A DNA stretch of 7,734 nucleotides from positions 1 to 7,734 of the forward strand of contig WLKU01000059.1 of assembly GCA_009701105.1 (NCBI GenBank). The letters run 5' to 3'. The position numbers were made by a program, and so were the translations under genes. Of this stretch, positions 1-6,698 are shown one piece after another. Each line of letters opens with the position of its first letter. Position 1 is the first letter of the stretch. The notes below the pieces were generated by a model. The model did no database searches. It had not been told where the DNA came from and was given only the letters and a program-made list of their open reading frames with translations. The stretch is from Actinomycetota bacterium. GTDB lineage: Bacteria > Actinomycetota > Acidimicrobiia > Acidimicrobiales > Ilumatobacteraceae.

Positions 1-1003
1 GATTTTCCTTCAACTCGGCTGCCAATTTACGATCGTGCTCTTGGTCGACACCGCGCTTACGAGTGCCCGCAATTGGTCGACTCACCACTTTGCCATCGCG
101 CAACTGCACCAACGGCTCGGGAGAGCTACCAACAATGGTCAGTTCGGGATGCTTGACGTAATACATATACGGACTTGGGTTGACCTGACGCAACACGCGG
201 TACACATCAAACGGATCGGCATTCAGTCGAACATCAAATCGCTGCGAGAGCACGACCTGAAAAATATCGCCAGCCTGGATGTACTCTTTTGCGGCTAACA
301 CTGCACGCTGATACGAGTTGCCGTTTTTTGTTGGATCAAAATTCGATTTATAATCTTCCGCCCTTGGAGGTTCAACTGCCACATACGACAACGGCTTTGT
401 TAAGTCTGCTACCGCTTCTTTAATTCGCTCAATCGCAGCGTCATAGGCAGCATCGATCTCGATGTTGTTGAGTTCGATCAATGGAACACTCTCCAGCATG
501 TAGACGCGCTGTCTCCAATGATCAAACGCCGCAAGCGAACCGATCACACTGATAGTCGCATCTGGCAATTTGCGATCATCGCGCGGTGTGTTTGGCAAAT
601 GTTCAACCTCACGCACAATGTCATAACCCAAAAAGCCCATGAGTCCGCCCTGAAGCGGCGGCAGTTCTTCCATAACGGGTGCCTTGTATATCGAGAGCAG
701 CGATTCCATCGCAGCCAACATGCCCTTGTCCAGCACGACACCATCCGGTATCTCTCCTGTTGTTGTGATCTGACCATCGCGCAAAACCAAAGTCGCTAAC
801 GGATTACGACCAACAAACGAATACCTGCTCCAGCGCTCGCCATTCTCGACCGATTCAAGCAAAAACCCTGGCTCGTCACCGACAAGTTTCATATATGCAG
901 CAACAGGTGTCTCCATGTCGGCCAACACTTCTGTCCACACAGGCACAACGGTGTGGGCAATGGAGAGCAAATGAAAATCTTCGCGGCTTGGAAAAAAATT
1001 CAT
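1..1003 (-). CDS. trpE: Anthranilate synthase component I (TrpE), C-terminus missing at window edge
   Basis: This is the large subunit that converts chorismate to anthranilate, using ammonia from a TrpG partner, in the first step of tryptophan synthesis in the cytosol. Translating the minus strand from the ATG at 1003 gives 334 residues with no stop before the window edge. The family is about 500 residues long, so roughly the last third is missing. Visible motifs are LLES at 48-51 and NPSPYMYY at 275-282, both of which correspond to tryptophan-feedback-site segments in characterised TrpE. GDIFQVVLSQR begins at 245 and PIAGTRKRG at 310, both in the chorismate-binding domain. The LLES and GDIFQ motifs favour TrpE over PabB. 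The start shares one base with the stop of the GroES-like gene (TGATG), with no Shine-Dalgarno, which suggests translational coupling. No trp leader or attenuator and no trpG are visible here. The family call is very sure. Confidence 0.94.
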   Translation of the reverse strand, partial: MNFFPSREDFHLLSIAHTVVPVWTEVLADMETPVAAYMKLVGDEPGFLLESVENGERWSRYSFVGRNPLATLVLRDGQITTTGEIPDGVVLDKGMLAAMESLLSIYKAPVMEELPPLQGGLMGFLGYDIVREVEHLPNTPRDDRKLPDATISVIGSLAAFDHWRQRVYMLESVPLIELNNIEIDAAYDAAIERIKEAVADLTKPLSYVAVEPPRAEDYKSNFDPTKNGNSYQRAVLAAKEYIQAGDIFQVVLSQRFDVRLNADPFDVYRVLRQVNPSPYMYYVKHPELTIVGSSPEPLVQLRDGKVVSRPIAGTRKRGVDQEHDRKLAAELKEN

Positions 1004-1329
1004 CAGATGTACAGCCCAGTGCTTGCTTCAATACGAGTGGCAGCAACTGCATGAATATCACGCTCTCGCAACATGATGTAGTCCTGTCCACCAACCTCGA
1101 CTTCGTAGCGATCGTCTGGGCTGAACAACACACGATCGCCTGTTTCTGCTGCGCGCACGTTTTGCCCCATGGCCACTACTTCGGCCCACACCAACCGTTT
1201 GGCTACCTGTGCTGTTGCCGGAATCACGATGCCACCGTGAGAACGTCGCTCATTTTCGCCTTGGGGTATGCGCACCAACAAACGATCATTGAGCATTTTG
1301 ATTGGAAGTTTTTCGGGTGCTCCAGTCAC
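1003..1329 (-). CDS. GroES-like 10 kDa co-chaperonin, stand-alone copy
   Basis: The GTG start at 1329 gives a 108-residue GroES-fold protein. GroES heptamers cap GroEL so that substrate proteins fold inside the chamber. The N-terminal strand KLPIKMLNDRLLVRI (7-21) matches the usual 'IKPLxDRxLV' opening. The mobile-loop motif GGIVIP at 32-37 carries the hydrophobic tripeptide that docks on GroEL. It is followed by GDRVLFSPDD (64-73), DYIMLRERDIHAV (83-95) and an extra C-terminal tail of about 10 residues. The middle is somewhat shorter than in classical GroES. I prefer GTG 1329 over ATG 1296 (97 residues), because the latter would lose part of the first strand. The frame is open up to an ATG at 1410, but that would overlap the preceding gene by 68 bases. 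No groEL lies beside it, so this is probably a second or divergent GroES and not the main groESL copy. It sits 13 bases after the 83-residue gene and overlaps trpE by one base. Confidence 0.85.
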   Translation of the reverse strand: MTGAPEKLPIKMLNDRLLVRIPQGENERRSHGGIVIPATAQVAKRLVWAEVVAMGQNVRAAETGDRVLFSPDDRYEVEVGGQDYIMLRERDIHAVAATRIEASTGLYI

Positions 1330-1342
1330 GGTCGTCAGGGTA

Positions 1343-1594
1343 CTAGCGCCCTTGGCGTGCCGCACGTTGCACAAGCCGTAGAGCAGTATTGAGCCCCCGC
1401 TCGGCTTCATAAATTGCAGTCAATAGGTCGTCTCCCGCGTCTGCATTCTTTGGGTCACGTATTGCCATCAGTCGCGACGCACCGAGCGAAGACAATCGTT
1501 CTCTGCAACGGTCGAGCGTGTCGGCGATTGCGGCCAGTTCGGCTTTTGTGCTCTCGGTGTTTGCTGCGCCATCGGTAGAGGTTTTTTTTGGCAT
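1343..1594 (-). CDS. Hypothetical 83-residue helical protein
   Basis: I do not recognise a family. The ATG at 1594 starts two bases after the nth stop, and the gene ends 13 bases before the preferred groES-like start, so it is very likely a real gene in the same transcript. The frame is also open upstream into nth, but this ATG avoids a long overlap. The product is small, soluble and without a signal peptide or membrane span. The first 17 residues are polar and probably flexible (MPKKTSTDG and onward). Residues about 18-40 and 56-82 look like two helices (AELAAIADTLDRCRERL; LLTAIYEAERGLNTALRLV), separated by a loop rich in Asp, Asn and Pro (AIRDPKNADAGDD). There is a single cysteine in the first helix. 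A two-helix hairpin that forms dimers or binds a partner is possible, but nothing in the sequence assigns a function. Confidence 0.72.
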   Translation of the reverse strand: MPKKTSTDGAANTESTKAELAAIADTLDRCRERLSSLGASRLMAIRDPKNADAGDDLLTAIYEAERGLNTALRLVQRAARQGR

Positions 1595-1596
1595 CG

Positions 1597-2373
1597 TTAT
1601 TTGGCTTTCTTTATTTTCTTTAATTTTCCATATGGCATCTCTGACGATGGACAGATATCTGCGAGTTCGCACACATCACACTTTGGCTTCTTCGCATCAC
1701 ACACCCGACGCCCATGCAAAATGAGTCGCAAACTAAATCCACCCCAGTCTTTCGGGTCAAACATTGCATTCAACTCGTATTCAACTTTGACAGGATCCTC
1801 TTCTTTGGTCAGACCAAGTCGACGCGACAGTCTTCCCACGTGCGTGTCTACGGGTAGCCCGGGCAAGTCAAACACCACACTGCGCAACACGTTTGCAGTC
1901 TTGCGACCAACGCCGGGCAGAGTCACCAAGTCTTCAATAGCGCTCGGCACTTCACCATCAAATCGCTCTATTACATTGCGCGCCATGCCCACCAAATTTT
2001 TTGCTTTGGTTGCATAAAAACCTGTGCTGCGTACAAGTTCTTCTACTCGCGCCACATCTGCAACCGCCATCTTTTGTGCCGTTGGAAATTCTGCAAACAG
2101 TGCAGGTGTCACCATGTTGACTCGTACGTCGGTGCACTGTGCCGACAAAATAGTGGCACTCAATAATTGAAAAGCATTTTCGTGAGTGAGTTCACAAATT
2201 GGCGCGCCATAAATGACTTTAAGTCTCTTCAATATTTCTGCTGAGCGATCAAGAATTTTTGGATTGGCTTTTTTAGTTGCTTTGGCTTTTTTAGTTGCCT
2301 TAGTTTTTTTTGTTGCAATGACTTTTGCCGCTGTCTTTGCGCGCGTTGGTGTAGTAGCCACAGTGCCGAACAC
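1597..2373 (-). CDS. nth: Endonuclease III (Nth), DNA glycosylase/AP lyase with lysine-rich N-terminal tail
   Basis: This bifunctional base-excision repair enzyme removes oxidised pyrimidines and cleaves the abasic site. The product is 258 residues, against about 210 for E. coli Nth. The helix-hairpin-helix LPGVGRKTA lies at 152-160, with the Schiff-base lysine at K158. The catalytic aspartate is D176 in VDTHVGRL. The [4Fe-4S] cluster motif is complete: C225-x6-C232-x2-C235-x5-C241. The excess length is a lysine/alanine/threonine tail over residues about 12-37, with three near-identical hexapeptides (ATKKTK, ATKKAK, ATKKAN), and the C-terminus (KLKKIKKAK) is also basic. The start is the GTG at 2373; a second GTG at 2361 is an alternative. 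No Shine-Dalgarno is visible. The gene diverges from mshD and heads the minus-strand run toward trpE. Enzyme identity is very sure; the exact start is less so. Confidence 0.95.
   Translation of the reverse strand: MFGTVATTPTRAKTAAKVIATKKTKATKKAKATKKANPKILDRSAEILKRLKVIYGAPICELTHENAFQLLSATILSAQCTDVRVNMVTPALFAEFPTAQKMAVADVARVEELVRSTGFYATKAKNLVGMARNVIERFDGEVPSAIEDLVTLPGVGRKTANVLRSVVFDLPGLPVDTHVGRLSRRLGLTKEEDPVKVEYELNAMFDPKDWGGFSLRLILHGRRVCDAKKPKCDVCELADICPSSEMPYGKLKKIKKAK
2264..2317 (-). repeat. Three 18-bp tandem repeats encoding the Nth lysine tail
   Basis: On the plus strand the units are 2264-2281 (TTGGCTTTTTTAGTTGCT), 2282-2299 (differs only in the last base) and 2300-2317 (more diverged). 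Read on the minus strand they encode ATKKAN, ATKKAK and ATKKTK of the Nth N-terminal extension. The period is a multiple of three, so gain or loss of a unit would keep the frame. The near identity of two units suggests a fairly recent duplication. Confidence 0.85.
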
Positions 2374-2389
2374 TAGCGATTGGCGCAGA

Positions 2390-2395
2390 TATCCT
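2390..2395 (+). promoter_or_regulatory. Candidate -10 element for mshD (possible leaderless transcript)
   Basis: TATCCT matches the TATAAT consensus at four of six positions. It ends seven bases before the mshD ATG at 2403, so a transcript started at the usual distance would begin at or next to the start codon, giving a leaderless mRNA. No good -35 is seen at the expected distance (CGAACA at 2367-2372). The whole nth/mshD divergent gap is only 29 bases (2374-2402), so promoters for both directions must overlap each other or the coding ends. This is an inference from spacing and a short match only. Confidence 0.25.
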
Positions 2396-2402
2396 GAGAG
2401 TT

Positions 2403-3320
2403 ATGGCATATCTCGACATCAAGAATCGATCTGCCACCGACGATCTCTCCGAAGTTGATGGCCTACTTCGAAGAGTCGAGCGCGCCGATGGAGTCCGGCC
2501 GCTTTCTGACCACCTCTGGATTGACCTGCGTCAAGGTGGTCGTCCTGGATTTGCCAGCCTCATTGCGTACATCCCTGGCCATGACCACCTCGTTGCCTAC
2601 TGCCAGGTTTCTCGTGGCAACGATTCGTGGTCACTCGATTTAATTGTCGACCCGCACCATCGCTATGACATGGCATCAATTGGTCCAGAGATGCTTGCAG
2701 CCGCAATAGAAATAATCTCCGACGAAGGTGGCGGGCAAGTGTATTGGTGGGTGTATGAACCAACCCAAGTTCATCAACAACTTGCAAGCAGTGTCAACTT
2801 TGCCATCGGTCGCACCGTCACCCAGATGCGAGTCAATCTCCCACTCAGCCAAGATGTGCTGAACAATGCAAAGCAGATTGAGACATGCGCTTTTCGTGTT
2901 GGAACAGACGAACAATCTTGGCTCGATGTAAACAACCGTGCATTTAGCGACCACCCAGAACAAGGTGGATGGACAAAAGAGATTCTTCAATCGAGACAAC
3001 AAGAACCGTGGTTTAGCCCAAATGGTTTTTTGTTGCACCACATTGACAACAAGTTGGCAGGATTTTGCTGGACGAAACTCCATCTCGAAACACAACCCGT
3101 GTTGGGAGAAATTTATGTCATTGCCGTTGATCCCGACTTTGTGGGCAAAGGCCTCGGGCGATCACTGACTGTGGCAGGCCTGCAACATCTAGCCAAACTC
3201 GGCACCACTGTGGGCATGTTGTACGTAGATAACCAAAACAGCATTGCACTCAACATGTATACGGCTCTTGGTTTTACAAGCCATCACCAGCAGTGTGCAT
3301 TTGTTGGCGATGTGCACTAG
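2403..3320 (+). CDS. mshD: Mycothiol synthase (MshD), tandem GNAT acetyltransferase
   Basis: This enzyme transfers an acetyl group from acetyl-CoA to the cysteine amine of Cys-GlcN-Ins, the last step of mycothiol synthesis. Mycothiol is the main low-molecular-weight thiol of Actinobacteria. The 305-residue length fits the family. Two GNAT domains are present: a degenerate N-terminal one (about 1-150) and a C-terminal one (about 165-305). The C-terminal domain has the MshD signature VNNRAFSDHPEQGGWT (176-191), the EPWF segment shortly after it, and GEIYVIAVDP leading into the acetyl-CoA loop GKGLG (248-252). The end, YVDNQNSIALNMYTALGF, is typical GNAT motif B. A weak GAGAG lies just upstream of the ATG, the nearest thing to a Shine-Dalgarno in the window. 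It is the first gene of a plus-strand run with an M3 peptidase and rlmN. The call is sure. Confidence 0.93.
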   Translation: MAYLDIKNRSATDDLSEVDGLLRRVERADGVRPLSDHLWIDLRQGGRPGFASLIAYIPGHDHLVAYCQVSRGNDSWSLDLIVDPHHRYDMASIGPEMLAAAIEIISDEGGGQVYWWVYEPTQVHQQLASSVNFAIGRTVTQMRVNLPLSQDVLNNAKQIETCAFRVGTDEQSWLDVNNRAFSDHPEQGGWTKEILQSRQQEPWFSPNGFLLHHIDNKLAGFCWTKLHLETQPVLGEIYVIAVDPDFVGKGLGRSLTVAGLQHLAKLGTTVGMLYVDNQNSIALNMYTALGFTSHHQQCAFVGDVH

Positions 3321-3330
3321 TTTTTAGCGC

Positions 3331-5151
3331 ATGCCAACTCTCAAAAACCCAGAATCCGCGTCACTTCCCCGCTGGTCGGTTGCTGATGTGCATGAATCTT
3401 TTTCGTCACGTTCATTTACCGATGCGATGGAACGCGCTGGAGCAACAGTGTCGCGCATGGAGCAACTCTTCGACCAACACAATGTGCGAGCCATCGAGCC
3501 GCGCGCACCACGTGAAGCCGATGGTCAAGCAGCAGATGCCGTAATCAAATCATTTAACGCGACAGTTGAAGAGTCCGAGATCTTGGGTGCATACATTTAC
3601 GCAACCGTCAGCACCGATTCGCGTCACGAACAGGCTCAAGGCTTGCTCAGCGAACTTGAGACCTTGGATGCACGAGTATCGCCCCTGCTTGCACGCCTTG
3701 CGGACTGGGTTGCGTCGTTGGGTGCTGATGCGCTTGCAACAGTCAGCGTTGAGGCTCGCGAACACCTCGGTCCATTGCAACGCCTTCAGGCCCGCAGCGA
3801 GCATCAGATGTCGGAAGCCGAAGAGGGTTTGTATTCCGAATTAGGTACGACAGGTTCGTCAGCTTGGGGTCGCCTACAAGGAGACCTCACTTCGCAACTC
3901 AGTGTTGACGTGCAACTTCCAAGTGGCACCACCAATATGCCGATGGCCGCAGTGCGCGGTCTTGCAACAGATGGCGACCTGGCGACACGCAAGGCCGCAT
4001 ATGACGCAGAGATGCAAGCATGGCCAACTATTGCAGTTGCTTGTGCCGCCGCAATGAACTCGATCAAGGGCGAAGCTAACACCGTCAATCGTCGACGCAA
4101 CTGGAATTCGCCACTCGATGCATCGCTGTATGGAAATAGCGTCAGCCGAGCAACATTTGATGCAATGCAGTCAGCAGTGCACGCGTCACTCCCCGACTTT
4201 CGTAAATGGATGCGCGTCAAGGCACAACTCGCCGGAGACACCAACGGCTTGTCGTGGTGGAACCTCTTTGCTCCTCTCTCGGTCTCACCTGGTGCAATCT
4301 CATGGGATGAGGGAATCAGTTTGGTCAAAGGTGCATTTGCCAGTTACAGCGATCAACTCTCGAACCTCGTTGACCGCTCGCTATCCGAGCAATGGATCGA
4401 TGCCGAACCAAGAAGCGGCAAAGTTGGTGGCGCGTTTTGCATGTCGTTCGTAAAGGACCGATCGCTTGTATTGCTTAATTGGAGTGGAAGCGTTGACTCT
4501 GCACAAACCACCGCACACGAACTTGGCCACGCATATCACAACACACAGCTAGCCGAGCGCACTGCGCTACAAAAACGAGTACCAATGGCACTTGCCGAAA
4601 CTGCAAGCATTTTTTGCGAAACGCTTGTTGTCGAAGAAGGTTTACGAAAACTGCAAGGTGATGACCGTCTTGCGCTGCTCAACGTAGACCTCATCGGCGC
4701 ATCCCAAGTTGTCGTCGACATTCACAGCCGTTTCCTTTTTGAAACCGAAGTTTTCGCCAGGCGCCAGCACCGCACACTTGGCGTAAGCGAACTGAATGAG
4801 ATCATGCTCTCGGCTCAACGCGATGCCTATGGTGACGGCATTGATCAATCGACAGCCCACCCTCACATGTGGGTACTCAAGCCGCATTATTACGGCAGCC
4901 ACTTTTACAATTGGCCATATACGTACGGCCTACTCTTCGGACTCGGTTTGTATGCGCGTTTTCAACATGATCCGGAGCATTTCCGTAGCGGCTATGACGA
5001 TGTGCTTTCACGAGCAGGCATGGACACAGCTGAGCAACTTGGTGCCGCGTTTGGACTTGATGTGACTGACGAAGCATTTTGGACAGCGAGCCTCGATGTG
5101 CTTCGCGCACGGATGACCGACTTCAACACGCTTGCACAAAAGCACTTGTAA
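3331..5151 (+). CDS. M3-family oligoendopeptidase (PepF type), zinc metallopeptidase
   Basis: This is a cytosolic zinc peptidase expected to cut short peptides; the family includes oligoendopeptidase F. The length of 606 residues is normal. The zinc motif HELGH lies at 396-400 (H396, E397, H400), and the third ligand is probably E423 in LAETASIFCE (421-430), both in the expected arrangement. An N-terminal helical region (about 1-200) corresponds to the oligopeptidase F N-terminal domain. The C-terminal part has HPHMWVLKPHYYGSHFYNWPY, the substrate-binding His/Tyr-rich segment seen in M3 enzymes, starting near residue 510. There is no signal peptide. The ATG at 3331 lies 10 bases after the mshD stop with no Shine-Dalgarno, and the stop is 9 bases before rlmN, so it is the middle gene of an apparent operon. 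Its natural substrates cannot be read from sequence; general peptide turnover is the likely role. Confidence 0.92.
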   Translation: MPTLKNPESASLPRWSVADVHESFSSRSFTDAMERAGATVSRMEQLFDQHNVRAIEPRAPREADGQAADAVIKSFNATVEESEILGAYIYATVSTDSRHEQAQGLLSELETLDARVSPLLARLADWVASLGADALATVSVEAREHLGPLQRLQARSEHQMSEAEEGLYSELGTTGSSAWGRLQGDLTSQLSVDVQLPSGTTNMPMAAVRGLATDGDLATRKAAYDAEMQAWPTIAVACAAAMNSIKGEANTVNRRRNWNSPLDASLYGNSVSRATFDAMQSAVHASLPDFRKWMRVKAQLAGDTNGLSWWNLFAPLSVSPGAISWDEGISLVKGAFASYSDQLSNLVDRSLSEQWIDAEPRSGKVGGAFCMSFVKDRSLVLLNWSGSVDSAQTTAHELGHAYHNTQLAERTALQKRVPMALAETASIFCETLVVEEGLRKLQGDDRLALLNVDLIGASQVVVDIHSRFLFETEVFARRQHRTLGVSELNEIMLSAQRDAYGDGIDQSTAHPHMWVLKPHYYGSHFYNWPYTYGLLFGLGLYARFQHDPEHFRSGYDDVLSRAGMDTAEQLGAAFGLDVTDEAFWTASLDVLRARMTDFNTLAQKHL

Positions 5152-5160
5152 ACTGACTCA

Positions 5161-6219
5161 ATGGTCAGTCTTTACGATGCATCGCGCGAAGACATCACCA
5201 CCCTCTTAGAAGGTCAGCCAGCGTTTCGAATTAAGCAAGTCTGGGAAGGCCTGTATCAGCAATTTATTGAGCCAACACAAATGCTCACGCTTCCAGTTGC
5301 CCTGCGCAACAAGTTGAACGAACAGTTTCCGCCAGCGCTCAACCTCACTTCAGTGAGCGTGAGCGATAAGGGAGACACCACCAAGTTCTTGTGGTCTCTT
5401 GCCAACGGTGGACACCCGATTGAAACCGTGTTAATGCATTACAAGGAGCGTGCAACGGTTTGTGTAAGCACACAAGCCGGCTGTGCGATGGCCTGCGGTT
5501 TTTGCGCTACCGGCCAAGCAGGCTTTACCCGCCATCTCACGAGCGGGGAAATTGTGGAACAAGTTGTTCGCGCAGCCCGCGAGAGTGCCAAGAAAGAACA
5601 ACGCGTAGCAAACGTGGTGTTCATGGGCATGGGAGAACCGCTTGCCAACGAAGAAGCAGTGTGGGGTGCTGTCGAACGCATGCACCACGACATTGGTATC
5701 TCTGCTCGTCACCTCACCATTTCGACTGTCGGCATTATTCCTGGCATTCGTGCGCTCGCACAACGACCATTGCCTGTCAACTTGGCGGTGTCGCTGCACG
5801 CAGCGCGCGACCCATTGCGCGATCGTCTAGTACCCATCAATAAGCGTTACCCCATCGCCGACTTGGTGCAGGAGTGCGCAGATTATTTGCGCGTTAAAAA
5901 TCGTCGCGTCAGTTTTGAGTGGGCCATGATCGAAGGCGTAAACGATCAACCCCAAGATGCCAAAGAACTCGCAAGGTTGTGCAAGCGCTTGCGCCCATCT
6001 GCGCACGTCAATTTAATTCCGCTCAATCCAACACCGGGGTGGCCAACCAAAGGCACTTCTGCGCAAGGCGTGCGCGATTTTGCAGAGCAACTCGAAGACT
6101 TAGGCATCAACGTGACTATCCGTCGCAATCGTGGCACCGACATCGACGCTGCATGCGGACAGCTTGCCGCTGGTCAACCAATCAAGCTGTCGTCAAAGCG
6201 CGAAATCCCTGCAACGTAG
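5161..6219 (+). CDS. rlmN: Dual-specificity 23S rRNA/tRNA adenine C2-methyltransferase RlmN
   Basis: This radical SAM enzyme methylates C2 of A2503 in 23S rRNA and A37 in some tRNAs. The 352-residue length fits the family. The [4Fe-4S] motif is C108-x3-C112-x2-C115 (GCAMACGFCATG). A GEPLANEE segment follows the MGM motif in the SAM-binding core. The C-terminal cysteine that carries the methyl-bearing intermediate is C332, in GTDIDAACGQL. It lacks features of Cfr beyond those shared by the family, and RlmN is the sensible call in a housekeeping setting. The ATG at 5161 is 9 bases after the peptidase stop, without a Shine-Dalgarno. It is the last gene of the plus-strand run and meets the SRPBCC gene tail to tail with 12 bases between the stop codons. 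Confidence 0.96.
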   Translation: MVSLYDASREDITTLLEGQPAFRIKQVWEGLYQQFIEPTQMLTLPVALRNKLNEQFPPALNLTSVSVSDKGDTTKFLWSLANGGHPIETVLMHYKERATVCVSTQAGCAMACGFCATGQAGFTRHLTSGEIVEQVVRAARESAKKEQRVANVVFMGMGEPLANEEAVWGAVERMHHDIGISARHLTISTVGIIPGIRALAQRPLPVNLAVSLHAARDPLRDRLVPINKRYPIADLVQECADYLRVKNRRVSFEWAMIEGVNDQPQDAKELARLCKRLRPSAHVNLIPLNPTPGWPTKGTSAQGVRDFAEQLEDLGINVTIRRNRGTDIDAACGQLAAGQPIKLSSKREIPAT

Positions 6220-6241
6220 TTACAAAATTGTTTACGCTTGC
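6211..6241. terminator. Weak imperfect dyad across the convergent stops of rlmN and the SRPBCC gene
   Basis: Short complementary segments GCAA/TTGC (6211-6214 with 6238-6241), CGTA/TACG (6215-6218 with 6233-6236) and ACA/TGT (6222-6224 with 6229-6231) could form a bulged stem containing both stop codons. It is AT-rich, interrupted and has no U-tract on either side, so a role as a bidirectional terminator is only a possibility. Confidence 0.22.
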
Positions 6242-6672
6242 AAAACGGCTAGGAGCCGCTCGCGTCCTTGCGCAATCTGATCTGCAAGTAACCGCTCCAA
6301 TACGCCGCCCGTAAACAACGTGCCGCCGTAATGCAGGTTGACTGTGAGGTTTGAGCCAACACTGGTAAGCCCAACTTGCGCAGTCAACACCCACGGCGAA
6401 TGCTTGCGTCCATCGGTCTCTCGGCGTTCAAACACCACAATGTTGGGGCTCTCACATACAGATTGCACCATGCGTAAGCGCTTTGATCGAGCAAATGGCC
6501 CCACTTTGCCCCGCAATTCAACCAGCCAAGCACTCATCCCATCTGACCCAATTGGTTCGACCGTTACTTTATGCACAATGTTGAGCCAGTGCGGATATGT
6601 CGTGAGATCGGCAACTGCCGCAAAGAGTTTTTCTACGCCAACAGGTGCTTCAACAGTTGCAGTGACGTCCAC
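6232..6672 (-). CDS. SRPBCC-fold protein (polyketide cyclase/dehydrase-like)
   Basis: The 146-residue product has the START/Bet v1-like layout of the SRPBCC superfamily. The first strand is MDVTATVEAP, followed by a helix pair with VEKLFAAVADLTTYPHWL (13-30), a run of beta strands, and a long C-terminal helix (GGVLERLLADQIAQGRERLLAVL). The fold makes a cavity for a hydrophobic ligand. Members serve as cyclases, lipid binders or orphan accessory proteins, and no catalytic residues are evident here. There is no signal peptide or membrane span. The GTG start at 6672 is fixed by two adjacent in-frame stops (TGA TAG) a few codons upstream. It follows the DUF3499 stop by 26 bases on the same strand and is probably co-transcribed with it. 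The fold is fairly sure; the function is unknown. Confidence 0.85.
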   Translation of the reverse strand: MDVTATVEAPVGVEKLFAAVADLTTYPHWLNIVHKVTVEPIGSDGMSAWLVELRGKVGPFARSKRLRMVQSVCESPNIVVFERRETDGRKHSPWVLTAQVGLTSVGSNLTVNLHYGGTLFTGGVLERLLADQIAQGRERLLAVLQA

Positions 6673-6698
6673 GAGATTTGTCTATCAGAGATCGTTTA

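Noticed and set aside
895..1392. 165-residue open frame on the plus strand
   Set aside because: It lies opposite the groES-like gene and the start of trpE, both of which have clear family motifs. Its translation is rich in Cys and His with no domain-like pattern.
1330..1410. Longer GroES-like frame starting at ATG 1410
   Set aside because: It would overlap the 83-residue gene by 68 bases, and the added residues do not belong to the GroES fold.
1601..2017. 138-residue plus-strand frame opposite nth
   Set aside because: It is the antisense of a gene with intact catalytic and cluster residues; the translation is Ser/Arg-rich without structure.
3804..4328. 174-residue minus-strand frame
   Set aside because: It is antisense to the M3 peptidase, with no motif or gene context.
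5431..5843. Several frames of 80-130 residues on both strands inside rlmN
   Set aside because: They overlap the radical SAM core of rlmN, which is unbroken; their composition is typical of shadow frames.
5161..6219. Possible Cfr-type antibiotic resistance methyltransferase
   Set aside because: Length, motif spacing and housekeeping context fit RlmN, and nothing points to Cfr or to mobility.
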